Part shown: positions 34,960-45,787 of the stretch, one piece after another
Position numbering within the stretch: the stretch's first letter is position 1
Layout: each line of letters opens with the position of its first letter
Assembly: GCA_030248295.1 (NCBI GenBank)
Contig: JASANH010000142.1
Location: 62,001-126,000 of the forward strand
Source of the DNA: Mesodorylaimus sp. YZB2_4
Lineage: Eukaryota; Nematoda; Enoplea; Dorylaimida; Dorylaimidae
Reading direction: 5' to 3'
DNA length: 64,000 bases
Notes under the pieces: generated by a model
What the model was told of the DNA's origin: nothing
Databases searched by the model: none
Seen by the model: the letters and a program-made list of their open reading frames with translations, nothing else
Made by a program: the position numbers and the translations under genes

Positions 34960-36770
34960 ATTTTTGAGAAAAACACGCATATTTGCGCGGTATACGGTTG
35001 ATAAAAATACTTGATTTGAATGCGTATGCGTATTGCGTAATACGCAAACTGCGTACTCCACAAAGTATGCGTACAAGTTTGCGTATTGCGAATTTTTCCT
35101 ACTATAGCTAATGATATATCTATTCCTGAACTGCAACTAACTGCATGTCAACAACTGAAACGCCAGCTTCCACAACAGTGCAACAGACGTTAAACATCGC
35201 AGAACTTGTCGCTGCCGCTCATGATCAGCATAAAAAAAACGTCTGCAGGGAGAAATTTCGGTTAGATTCGATCATGGGTTATTTCTCAGGGGCCCATCCT
35301 GGTTCAGCCGGCAACCCAGCAATCCTGGCCAGAAAGGGCCAGAATCCCTCTCTGGCTGGGTGCCTCTTTTGAGCCAGTGTCGCGTTTTGGCAAGTGTTCT
35401 TGTACGGCCAGTCCCGATTCAGCCAAAATCTCTGTACAGCAAGTGCATATGGTGGGCAGTGTTCTCTCCGCATGCCTGCACCAACACCCACGACGTGGTT
35501 AAAAATGGGCAAAATGCCAACAGATCATGATCGAGAACTAAAACTGAAGATGATTCTACAAAACGGCCATGGTGCCATCCTGCTGTGCTCTTCGTAAAGA
35601 CTCTCAAAAAGTCAGAATATGTTATCGATGGAATGTTGGTTTGGTTCCAAACACTCATGCCAGATCATGTGCTCGCTATTCATGCTCCTCACCATGTGCT
35701 GGTGCAAGAAATCCACTCGGATCCTTGGTTCACTAAGCGCATTTCCTAAAAGGGAGTTTGAGTGAACTCGTTCTTTTAAAGAAGCTACCTTTTCGAAAAA
35801 TATTTTGGCCGAATCAGTTTTCTGGTTGAAACGGGACTAACCAAAGAAAACTATGGCTGGAACAAAACCCTGGCCGAGCTAGGAATTTTGCTGGCTGAAA
35901 GGGATCACAATCGGCACAAGATACTGGGGCCAGGATATTGTTCAGGGCACAAGTTGCCGTATATCCTGTTTAGAAATCCAAGAACCGATTCTCCAAGCTC
36001 GGCCTTTGGCTTGGTGGCCCTGAAACCTACAATCAGCAAGCGACCGACTTCGAGCTTGTTCGACAACCGTCTAGTCTAGCTTCGAGAAGCTACAGCGGCG
36101 GTCACTCACTGAATTAAAGCAGCTCTCTTGCAGGCCAAATATTTAAAAAAATAGGTTTTCCAACTATGAGCATTTTCCTCATGTCCTGTGTGCGCTTAGA
36201 CTGTCATTTGGAGTCCTGTGCAGTCATGTCAAGCAGTCAGTCACTTTGCGGAATCGAATACAGATTCCTCCGCCTCGCCACAATGTATGTGCACATCAGA
36301 AATCCGAACCCAGAAATAATGAGACCAAGTAAATTAGCTGTGACTGATTGCATTTTGCTGCAAACTCCCAACCTTACTGCGAGAGAACTCTATAAAAAAC
36401 TTTCTAAAGTAATCGATTACTACCTCTAGCTAATAAGTTGACTCATATTCCCGATTGCGAAGACGTGCAGTATTTAAAAAATATGGTACAAAAGTGAATT
36501 ATACTTTATTGTAGCCCTTCCTTGTACTACAACGAAGTCGTAAGTGACGCAATAATTTTTAATTTTGTTGAAGACGCTAACATCAAAATACACATTGTAT
36601 GTATTGCGTACAAGCAAGTTAGCGTATGCGTATATGCGCACTCAGGTCGAATGCGTAGGCGCATGCGTACACTTATACGCATCCAAATTTTAATGCGTAA
36701 CACGCAAACTTTGCGTATGAGTATTTTGTACGCAACCAATTGTAGCGCGGTACAACAGGAACTACGTAGA
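34960..36770. mobile_element. TGCGTA-rich inverted-repeat element, possibly with a nested insertion
   Basis: The left end (about 34985-35095) and right end (about 36600-36750) are crowded with TGCGTA/TACGCA motifs in opposite overall orientation. Inverted matches include GGTTGATAAAAATACT on the left against GGTTGCGTACAAAATACT read on the minus strand at the right. Between them lie short open frames without a recognisable transposase. A block at about 35290-35960 carries its own GGCCAG/CTGGCC and CAGCCA/TGGCTG motifs at both ends and may be a second element inserted in the first. Boundaries are approximate. Confidence 0.55.
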
Positions 36771-37012
36771 GGACCAGCATACCAAATCTGCTGTTTCGTT
36801 GGTCAGGCACGAAATAGCCGCACGATCGGTCGTTGTTTACATTAGTCACTCTGGTTGATGTCCAGAACACGTTGGGCTATCGAGAGAATCGCACATTGTG
36901 GGACACAGGAAGAAGAATACACAAATCAAAGCACGAAACACCAATCTCACCGGATAGACATCGTGAGAAGATGAGTGACTCGTGCCATGCGCTTAAGATA
37001 ATGCGAATTTTC

Positions 37013-37020
37013 TATAAAAG
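37013..37020 (+). promoter_or_regulatory. TATA box of the poly-cysteine precursor gene
   Basis: TATAAAAG stands 95 nt upstream of the start codon. A start site about 30 nt downstream (CTGCAGTTTC region, near 37050) would leave a 5' UTR of about 60 nt. Confidence 0.65.
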
Positions 37021-37107
37021 GCCGATCCGTCGAGATGTGCAGCATCGTCCTGCAGTTTCTTCAAGCTTAAAGCACCTTCTGTAAGCTTAGCTCTCGGTGT
37101 CTTCAGA

Positions 37108-37588
37108 ATGCAATCGGCTTTCGTCATTGTCTTGTGCTCGGCTTTGGTCTTCTTGGTAGCGGCTTTACCAGCTGAGAAACGTGGTTTCGAAGAAGAACAA
37201 CAAGCTCAAATACTCGCTCCTCAAGTCTATGGTAAAGACCAGTGACGCTTCATCGAAGCTTTGACTGTATGTAATAAACCTTTCAGATGCGATCGACAAC
37301 AGTGCCGCTTTGCAAGCCAACTTCCCATCCATCTCGGCTCGCTCGAGTGAAGAACGTGTGAAACGTTGTGGCGGTGGATGCGGCGGTGGAGATGGTGGAC
37401 ACTGGGGCAAGCGTGAGATCGAAGAACGTCAGAAACGCTGCGGAGGCGGTGGTGGTATGGGCTGGGGACGCGTTGCTCGCTCGATCCAGGAACAAGGCAC
37501 CTCCGATGCTGCTGCTGCCAACGTCGACAAGCGCATGGCCCGCATGAAACGCGGTTGCTGTTGCTGCTGCAAGTGCTGCTGCTGCTGT

Positions 37589-37623
<35 letters not shown>

Positions 37624-37876
37624 CTGCAAGTGTTGCTGCTGCTGCGGCAAGCGTGCCTTGCGTGAAGCTACCTTAAATGGTCAACAAGGAAACTCCAACT
37701 ACGAAAGCAGCATCATTTTGGGCAACCTCCGCGACACCAACACCCGCCAAAAGCGATGCTGGTCCAGCCGCAGCCAACGTGATGCCAGCGACTTCTTGGG
37801 ACATTTCGAGAAGAAAATGGCCAAGCGATGCATGGGTGGCGGTATGGGCGGTGGCATGGGAGGCGGATGCCACTAA
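37108..37876 (+). CDS. Secreted prohormone-like precursor releasing Cys/Gly-rich peptides, one nearly all cysteine
   Basis: Exon 1 (37108-37231) and exon 2 (37287-37876) flank a 55-nt intron and encode 237 residues. A signal peptide (MQSAFVIVLCSALVFLVAA) is followed by Lys-Arg sites at 24-25, 67-68, 83-84, 91-92, 123-124, 129-130, 163-164, 197-198 and 221-222. Predicted products: residues 69-81 (Cys/Gly-rich, ending HW before GKR), 93-101 (ending GMGW before GR), 131-161, 199 onward (CWSSR) and 223-237 (CMGGG repeats ending CH). The 131-161 peptide is G, C5, K, C18, K, C5, then GKR: 28 Cys in 31 residues with mirror symmetry and a predicted amide. Cys codons mix TGC and TGT. The layout is that of a neuropeptide or antimicrobial-peptide precursor. 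The Cys block could instead bind metal or cross-link. No family is recognised. Confidence 0.85.
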
Positions 37877-38182
37877 GAACACTATTTAGGCTTTTGATAA
37901 TTTGACTTTTCATCCTGGTTCTGTTCTGAAAGAAGCTTATTTTCTGTTAAGCACAAACTCTCTGGGAATGTTCGCACCTGTTATTTTTGAAACCGGATGG
38001 ATATCTGGAATGTAAAATAAGGCAATTCCATCAGCTTCCTGGTCCCAGTTTCTGGTTCCATTGGGTCTGATGTTTAGCTCCAGACCTCACAACAGACTAT
38101 CACTTTATTGCAAGGCTATGATCATTGAAATACTTTTAATCAGTCTCATTTGACACTTCCCACTGCCCCTTTGTCTACCAGT

Positions 38183-39405
38183 TTAGCAGTAAGGATTCGC
38201 GGCGCTGGTAGACAAGTAAAACACACCACCTTGCCTCTGATCTGCTGGCACATCTTTGTGACACGTGGAATAGTATCCCATATATTGCTGCTTTCCACCC
38301 TGATCACACGACTGGTCTGGCAGTGGCTTCACACTGCGACACGGACCATGTGACATGCAAGTTCCTTTCGGTTTTTGCAGGCTGTAGACAAAAAGCAGCA
38401 CTGATCGGTGATGACTGCATCCATGGAAATCGTTGTCAAAGACGCTGCATCCAGGTTGTTTGACTCCGCCATTCGGGTAGAAGTCTACAAAGCCCCATGA
38501 CCTCAATGCACCTTGGTGGGGGATTATGGGGTCGATATGACCACTGAAATTGCCGTCAGTATGAATAGCGTCCACGCAGGTCGCACTTTGAGGTAAGAGA
38601 GATGGATTCTTTGGACAGTTCTCGAAACCAGGTCCAGCTGCATCCAAACCAGACATGCGATCGAATAAACCACTGGCCTTTAGTCCAGCTTGGCCGCAAA
38701 CATGGGCACCCAGACTGTGTCCGATGCAGTAGAGGTATAGGAGATTCTTATCACCTACAAGAAAACTATGAAATAATCAAGTGTGACAGAAGCAGGACGT
38801 CTGACCTCGAAACGTATCCACATGTAGTATAGCCTCGGCCAAATTAGCAATCACCTCTCCGACTGTCTCAATGTTGGCAGCAGCCTGAGCGTATGCTAAA
38901 GGAGACAAATAAGCTCCTTTCTCCCACCCTGTCACAAAAACAGTAGAGTCTTCAACAGAAAGAAGTCCATCTTTGATGTCGCGCATGTATCCGGCATTAA
39001 TGTCATCCCTAAATCCATGCACAAGAAATACCACTTCCCTGCCCTGTCGAAAAAAGCCGAAACGTTCGAGTTCTGCTGCAGTGGCATTCGCCTGCCCCAA
39101 ATCACTGATAGTGAAGTTGGTGGTTCCATTTCGTGTATACACCCTGAATTCGGGGCTGATCTTTGCTACGGAATACGGACGTGGCCAATGGCAAAAATTA
39201 AGACCCACTTCGACGTGAAACAGGGTTTGGTTATCTGTAAGTTGTGCAAAACAGTGAAACTTGGTGTATTATCTGCTAGTGACAGTGGTTGCATACTGTG
39301 TGAAAGCACTGAAAGAAAACCTTTTAGTTTCGTACCTCGAGTATCTGAGCTGAAGACATATCCAAAAAGAAAAACAAGCGACAGCAGTGAAAATGCGATA
39401 GCCAT
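38183..39405 (-). CDS. Secreted pancreatic-lipase-family enzyme
   Basis: Three exons (39405-39336, 39234-38806, 38754-38183) total 1071 nt, 356 residues; Met at 39441 is an alternative. The signal peptide is MAIAFSLLSLVFLFGYVFS. The alpha/beta-hydrolase core includes VVFLVHGFRDD (oxyanion region), the nucleophile elbow IGHSLGAHVCG (Ser), the catalytic Asp in SGLDAAGPGF and the His in FHGCSHHRS, so the triad looks complete. It hydrolyses ester bonds of lipids (tri- or phospholipids) outside the cell or in the gut. The protein ends at NPYC and has no PLAT domain, as in the short, arthropod-type lipases and phospholipases A1. The 3' end faces that of the poly-Cys precursor gene about 300 bp away. 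Confidence 0.92.
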
Positions 39406-39742
39406 CTTCCAAGGAGAATAAAATCTTGTATGAAATTGCATTCGCTTTCTGACTCGTTGTAGATTGCAGGACTCACGAGGTACATTTTTCAGTGCCTAGT
39501 AGGTTGGTGCGAACTAAGATAAGAATTAGTTTCTCTATCCAGCATATGCTCCCAGCAATGCACCTGAGTATACTCTGTGTAAACTATTCTAAAGTGTTTT
39601 TCAGTCCGTAACTTGCGCCATTAGGCTCTTGGGCTCCTTGGCGATGACATCCAAGCAAAACTCGAGCCAAGCTGACTAGCGGGTTTAGGTTTCGGACAAA
39701 ATGAGATGTAGTCCTCACGCGTCTGTCGATGCATCGCAGCGT

Positions 39743-39825
39743 CGGGTTCTAATGGTATAAGAATGGTTGGTACTCAGCGCAGATGGGTGTAAGGTTGGAT
39801 TGGAGGGTTTGAGTCCCGCGCACGT
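39743..39825 (+). repeat. tRNA-like SINE head
   Basis: GGGTTCTAATGGTATAAGAATGGTTGG and, about 50 nt on, GGGTTTGAGTCCCGCGC look like a D-arm/A-box and a T-arm/B-box (consensus GGTTCRANNCC). The ends do not pair as an acceptor stem, so a SINE or tRNA pseudogene is more likely than a tRNA. Confidence 0.35.
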
Positions 39826-40302
39826 GCTGGAACAGACGTCAGTTTATACGAAGACTGGCATTGCATTTTACACCTCGCCGATCATAGCCAGTTACCCATC
39901 TGCAGATGAAACCACGCTCCAATGGCAGGGTTTTATGGGTGTGCACTTAATCATCTCAAGTGTTCATTTTTGTATAGCATACTGCCTGCACAACGAATCG
40001 CATGTCTGCTGCGATTTAGGTATTGATGTCAAAGTAGGTATTTTGTTTATGAAACACCCGGTATCTCCTACTGTAGTGTGCATGGTGGTCAGACAGACGC
40101 ACACAGCTCTGCGCATATTGAAGGAAGATAAACGGGAGTCATGCTTGTAGGCCAAATCTTTCCGTGGCACTTTACTGCAGTGCACTGGAACTAAACTTTT
40201 AAGATTAAGCATCGATAGCAGCACTATAACTGAATTTTTTACAGTACAGTATGTGTGCCTACTCGAATGATTGTTGACTACCTCTCCAGGACAAGGGTAT
40301 AA

Positions 40303-41420
40303 TTTAAAGCTATACTAGCACGGGGGGTAACCTTGAAGGTGAGAGTGCTGTGATATGCAGTCCCCATGTAAAATAAGGTTGGAATACTTCATTTCGCTCA
40401 GATCCGTATCATTATTTTAAGAAATGCGAAAATCAAATTTTCGGAGAAAGTTGATTGCACGCACTTCGCGCGCTTTTGCCTGTGATGCGCAGGATAGCAG
40501 AGTACTGTAACCAATATTTATTAACATTATTGAAAAAATGGGTTAAAGCTCTTTATTCTTAGTTTCTTCGAGATTTAAAAGCGTAGTGATCTTATGGGTG
40601 ATTTTTTAAAGAGAGTAGCGCTTTCGACGAATATATGTTGATCAACAAGTGTGGCTAATGCTTACATTAGTAATGCTCCCATTTTTGGGTTAGAACTGTA
40701 ACGGCTCAATGGCAAGAAAATAACCTTTCAGACAATAAACTAAAAACGAGAAGCGCGATTATTTTTTTATTGACGTCTGAAAATCAATACAAATAATTAT
40801 AATTAAAGAAAAATTTTGGAAATGCAGAAAAATCAAAGCATATGTATTCCTCTGCGCAAGCATGTAAGTACTGTATTTTTGTCGATATTTTCCGTAGCGT
40901 ATGAATACAAATTTCGAACTAAAAAATTATATCCCGCCATGTAAAATTACCCATAGAATAAACAATTGGGCTTGGGAACCAAATATTGTCGTTTTGTGGC
41001 ATACTTTTTACCAACTTCCGTGCTAATCTTACTGAAGAAGATCAATTACGCTTTTAAATCTCGAAGAAACTATAACCTGTTTTCTTTGGGAATATACACG
41101 CCTGCCGCGTTAAAGAATAGTCCGCGTGTACATTCCTAAAGAAAAAAGATGATAAGAAAAAAGAGCTCCAACCCATTTTTTCACCAATGTTGATAAAAGT
41201 TGTTGCGGTAACAGTACTCTGCTATCCTGCGCATCACAGGCAAAAGCGCGCGAAGTGCGTGCAATTCAACTTTCCTCGAAAATTTGATTTTCGCATTTTT
41301 TAAAATAATGATATGGATCTGAGCAAAATGAAGTATGCCAACCTTATTTTACATGGGGACTGCATATCACAGCGCTCTCACCTTCTTCAAGGTTACCCCC
41401 CGTGCTAGTAAAGCTTTAAA
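40303..41420. mobile_element. Foldback element with long inverted repeats (over 200 bp)
   Basis: From TTTAAAGCTATACTAGCACG at 40303 inward, the sequence is repeated inverted ending at 41420 (read on the minus strand TTTAAAGCTTTACTAGCACG). The match runs over about 220 bp: GGGGGGTAACCTTGAAGGTGAGAG, ATGCAGTCCCCATGTAAAATAAGGTTGG, GCACGCACTTCGCGCGCTTTTGCCTG and TGCGCAGGATAGCAGAGTACTGT. Weaker pairing continues further in. It has no ORF of note. A smaller palindromic unit (41069-41147) lies inside. Arm identity looks high, suggesting fairly recent activity or arm-to-arm gene conversion. Confidence 0.85.
41069..41147. repeat. Small palindromic unit, copy 1
   Basis: ACTATAACCTGTTTTCTTTGGGAATATACACGC is followed after a short spacer by the near reverse complement GCGTGTACATTCCTAAAGAAAA. 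The same unit recurs at 55605-55690 in an intron of the second channel gene. Confidence 0.6.
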
Positions 41421-41954
41421 AACCAAACCGTCCGTAATATTTATACGTCGACAGCAACGACTACGCACAGAAGGCTCATTACTATGCTCAAAACTAGTGG
41501 ACAAAAGTCATGCTCTTACTCGAGTGCAGCTCCCATTCAATTTAGAAAGCACCAGCACTCGTAGAAAGGACTGGACAGATTTGGATTTTACGCGGCGCGT
41601 GCCATCTCCATTTGACGCATGTAGTCCTGTGCGTGTGATCTTCATAAATGTATAGGCACTGGTGCAACTTTTTTCCGCACGAGATACGATACAAGTAGAT
41701 ATTAGCCGCCGCGAGGAGGATCATATGACAGGAGGAGTCTTTGACTGGTCATGACTGCTACCATAAAGAAGCACGAACTCGTTTTTATCCAAAGCTCAAC
41801 GCAGGCTACTGTAATAATCAGCCGTCTCAGGTAGCTCTTATTAAAAAAAAGATGAATTATGGAAAACGCGAGAGCCTGGAGCGGAAATACAAGGTGCATT
41901 CCTGAGATTGCCAGTGCAAAGTACTAACATTGTACGACCATTGCTCTGAGTAGG

Positions 41955-42760
41955 CCCCTGCACAATAAGAGTCAGTTTGTCATCATGAGCCACAGTGTGT
42001 GCGAGACTGTGTACGCTAGCACTTATTTCGTCGCTGGAATGGTCAGATATTTGGCATACGTCTTTAGTAGACCAGAGACATCTACCCAGTCTGTGTGCAT
42101 CTGCAAGCAGCTGCCTCTGCCAGCCGCCGGCCGTCTGGTTCTCATCAGCATTGGCTCTCTGGGCATAGATCGAGTTTTATGTATTTCGAAACCCATATTT
42201 TATAAACTTCTAAATACCAAGAAGTACCTTTTAGTTTTAAATGCCATCGTCTGGGGTCTCGTTTGTCTCGAGATTCCGTTTTCTTTTTGGAATATTACCC
42301 GAATAGGAAATTCCCAGTTTGTAGTGCAGCCACCAGTGTCGATGCCAGTTTTATGCCTTACCTGAACCATTCGTACACAGTGGTGACCGTACTTATGACT
42401 ATCGTCTACTTGCTGTCGTCTATTAGCATGTATAGCAGGAACAGAAAGACGAGCAAGTTGGTTGAGGAACATCAACGTAGCCACTGGAGAAGACAGCTCG
42501 ACTTCAAGGTCTTTTTGGCTAAAAGCATAGTTGGGACCATTTACTTGGTGAGTGCTGGTTTCATGGCTATCACATATTCATTCATGGCCAAGCATCTGTC
42601 ATTGAAGACAAACATAGTGCTCACGCCCATGATTACTGCCAGTGCTATTTGTAGCTCGATATCTCATTTATTTGTGTACCTGGCATTCAACAGTTTGTTT
42701 AGAAAAGCGTTTCTTAGACTACTGAATAAGGTAGAAACAAAACATAATCCAGTGCATTGA
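41955..42760 (+). pseudogene. Frameshifted rhodopsin-like GPCR (5' incomplete)
   Basis: An exon probably begins at 41955 after a TACTAAC branch-site-like sequence and TAG acceptor. It encodes TM2 (FVIMSHSVCETVYASTYFVAG), an extracellular Cys before TM3, TM3 with a GIDRVL motif in the DRY position, and TM4 (LLVLNAIVWGLVCLEIPFSF). The frame is then lost near 42305-42365; the next frame carries the second-loop Cys (VCSAATS), TM5, TM6 (IVGTIYLVSAGFMAITYSF) and TM7 (FVYLAFNSLFRKAF). No intron can bridge the shift, since both frames overlap and no gap is needed. TM1 was not found. Either a pseudogene or an indel error in the sequence. It resembles nematode srsx-type chemoreceptors in the IGSLGIDR.L..S.PIFY region. 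Ligand unknown. Confidence 0.65.
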
Positions 42761-45700
42761 CATTTCTGGCGTTAATAGATTGAACACAGTTCATGTGGAG
42801 CCTGTCAAACGACCTGCGGTTGAGTAGGTTTCACTAAATGCTGAGCAGGAATAATCTGCATACAGTCTCTTGTACAGTATATGCTTCCTGATGGATATAT
42901 TGTACAGTGTATCAATGTTTAGAGAAAATAAAAAAAGCAGGCATCACTGGGATGTAATTTAGTATTGTTCAAGAAAGACCCCTACAAAAGGCCACGGTCA
43001 TACGAGTATTATACAAAATATGTCCTAGGGAAATCTCCGTGACAGCCGAATATTATTCCATCGGCTCTATGCGACGAGGCCGCGTTGACATAAGGGCGGC
43101 TTGGCGATGAATGGCTGCCCTTCAATCGCTTAGGGTTCCGCAAAACCTCCCTCACATACAACAAGCCTTACAGAACGTACGGTATCCCTTGACTGGCGCT
43201 CTTCTCATGAGGATGCGAGTCATGCTGCCTGCCAAAATAAGACGAAATGAAAATATGTTCAGTTCGATTCGTCGACACGCCGAACTCGAAAACCAAACCG
43301 TGCTCGATATTTGACTCCTAATTCACAGGCATGCTCACGATCAGACTGGTCCTACCGGAACAACACTCTAGAGGGTGTCGCATAACCTTTTGCATGGGGG
43401 TCATAGGCAGATCAGTAGACGTCTGCTACAAGTACAGTGCAACATTAGAAAATCGTGCCGCCTCGGTGAGGTAGCGGTGAAAGGCGCGTGTCACAGCTTG
43501 CCCGGCAGAGCTGGAAAACGGTCGGCCGCGAGTTGAGCTCTGGCCGTTCTGAGAACTTGGTGAAGTTCTCTCTGCGCCCTCCATGCCTGGCGGTGAGTGA
43601 CTCACCCTTCATCCCTCCAGGATCGATGAACGAGGATAGGTATTAGGGGCATGAGGCTCTGGAATCCGGGTCTCCTCACGGGTCACCCACCGACATAGTG
43701 GGGTTGCGACTAACACGCACCCTTGAATGCATCCCGGATTGACCCTAGTCGACGGCAAGATAGGGTCAATTAAAAAGCCATCTAGCCCGCGGGTAAAAGG
43801 CCAAAAATCGACCCTCCCCTGGATCGACCAGGATGGGTCAGACAAAAAAGAAGAGGAGCTGGGCACATGTTTTAGGTTTCTTCCGCTGATAACTTGACCG
43901 CCAGGCCACGACCCGGGCAGTTGCAACTAGGACACATCCTCCGGGAATTCGGTTTGGGGGAATCCAGGAGCTGGGCTCATGTTTTGGATCTTTTCTTACT
44001 GGCTGGACCCTAATCAAAGCCGGTTCAACACCAATGTCACTTCCTGTGGCTGTGCTCCTCGCCTGGTGAAATCTTTGGCTCGCTCTTGGGCAAACTAGGG
44101 CTGACCAGAGGATGGCGCAAGTCACAGAAGCGAGCCCACGCGGTCCACGTCACCTACATAGTGCTGAGTTTATGGCCAGCGAATCACGTGTAATTGTTCG
44201 CCGGGCGATTGTTCGCTGAGAAATTTTGTGAGGCTCCCACTTTATGCAAGAATAAGCCAACCAACAAGAAAATAAAAAATTGACGACAGAAAAAAACATT
44301 AGAAAATCCGTCAAAATCGGAATCGAATGAGCTACTGTACTAAGAATCAACCTTGTTCGAAATGGCTTTGACCTACGACTCTAATTGTAAGAATCAAAGG
44401 ATTATTGACTGTTTCATTGCTTTCCGTTAAGCGCGTGATGCTGGCGCGTCTTTGATCGATCGAAATTGGGTCGCTAATCAGTGCGGTGCGTCTCGGACAC
44501 CTGTTCCTTCACGATGAAGCGCTGCATGCGCGCGAAAGCGACTCAACATCTCCTGAAAGCCAGTGGCATCTAATTTTGGGCTCATGACGATTGCCCCGGA
44601 TCGCAAACTTAGTGGAACACATTGGAGCAATAATCAAGGATGAAATCAAAGCTAAGATGCTGGTAGAAACTTGGAAAAAATCGATCTTGGTTGAAAGTTT
44701 GAACGAACATGATATTGGTATTGGAAAGTCATGAAAATCGCACTGAGATGTTTGAGGATTTCTTGTGCTCCTGCCCATCTCGTTTTAAGGTTGTCCAAGG
44801 CGCTCGAGGTCGACGTATGGACTATTAAAATAAAAGCAGTAAATTTGATTTTGGACGGGCTTTCAAATGATATACTGCTTGTAATATTTCCACAGAATTT
44901 CTAATAGAAAAAGAGCTGTATGCTGTGCAGAAATACGCCAGAAATTCAAATCTCGGGATTTATAGTGCGATTTTTTCGACCCATCGTCAGTGAAGCGTTG
45001 GCAAGAAGTAAATAACAAAATGACAGACTTTTGCTTCAAGCAGTGACACGCGCCGAAAATCTCACGAGTCGAATCCGAGGTTGATCGGCTCTCACAGCCG
45101 AGTAAAGCAGCAAAAGAGGACTAGTTATTTGCAGCATATTTGGGAAACATGAATCTGTGCGTTCACATTGCACTTCACTTGCTTCTTACCAAATTGCCAC
45201 CTTAGAGATCGATCAATAATTCGCTCGCCTTATCACTGTATAATCACGCACTGTAGTGGGCAGTGTCTGCAAACGCGCAGTACGTTGTGTTCGTTTGGGT
45301 CACAAAAAAGAGAGATTGGCTTTTCGCGTCACCGAAGCCATGTACACAGTTACTTTATACTGTACTGTATCATAGACTGCGCTGGATTATTTGAAACTGC
45401 TAGCTACTTTTTCTAATTCCGCTGTGTGAAAACCGAGGTCAAGCTCTTTTCCGCAAGTGAACCATGGCCTAGTTCAAGCTCAGAGGGGGATCAAGAAACG
45501 CGGTCAGCCAGAATTTACTTCTATTTTGGACGATGAATTTCGATACAACTTCGCGCGTCAATCAGCCGATCTCCAGTTCGACTTGCACTCATTACGACCA
45601 TAGCCTAGAATGTGATGCCATTATCTTTTGTGCTTATGCCCTGAACCGTGTCAGTGTGCGTCAGGTAATTACAAGGTCACATGTCGCAGGAAGTGTGCCA

Positions 45701-45787
45701 TGGTTCTATGGACCTGTGTTGCGAAATCCCTAAAGCATGGTCTGAATTTTTGGAGACCCGCAGAATCAATGCTAAGCCCTGAAAAAA
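42761..45787. other. Intergenic region between the two GPCR loci
   Basis: It contains repeat family A copy 2 (43467-43846) and a short direct duplication (AGGAGCTGGGC.CATGTTTT at about 43855 and 43969). No gene is supported by frames, splice sites or motifs. A TTCACATTGCA motif near 45164, similar to the 9.8-11 kb element's motif, is single and may be chance. Confidence 0.45.
43467..43846 (+). repeat. Dispersed repeat family A, copy 2
   Basis: Aligns with 16166-16560 in the same orientation: GGTAGCGGTGAAAGGCGCGTG, GTCACAGCTTGCCCGGCAGAG, GGTGAAGTTCTCTCTGCGC, GACTCACCCTTCATCC, GACTAACACGCACCCTT, and CGACCCTCCCCTGGATCGAC with CCAGGATGGGT at the end. It has a small extra stretch (GGTCGGCCGCGAGTTG) relative to copy 1. 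Confidence 0.65.

Larger units (their letters stand above)
39406..41954. other. Intergenic region with SINE-like head and foldback element
   Basis: No gene is supported. It contains a tRNA-like sequence (39743-39825), the foldback element (40303-41420) and, on the minus strand near 41899-41850, a short frame resembling the leader of the Cys-loop channel gene (see rejected items). Confidence 0.5.

Noticed and set aside
35145..35760. Short frames inside the TGCGTA element as a transposase
   Set aside because: Several frames are protein-like in places but none shows a recognisable transposase motif, and they are interrupted.
37429..37650. Minus-strand poly-Gln open frame
   Set aside because: It is the shadow of the poly-Cys tract inside a spliced plus-strand gene with signal peptide and processing sites; it has no promoter or other domain of its own.
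41702..41899. Minus-strand frame starting MHLVFPLQALAF, similar to the leader of the channel gene at 52388 (MHLVLLFQALIAF)
   Set aside because: The similarity is confined to the leader; no Cys cluster, splice donor or further channel exon follows, so it may be chance or an old relic too weak to annotate.
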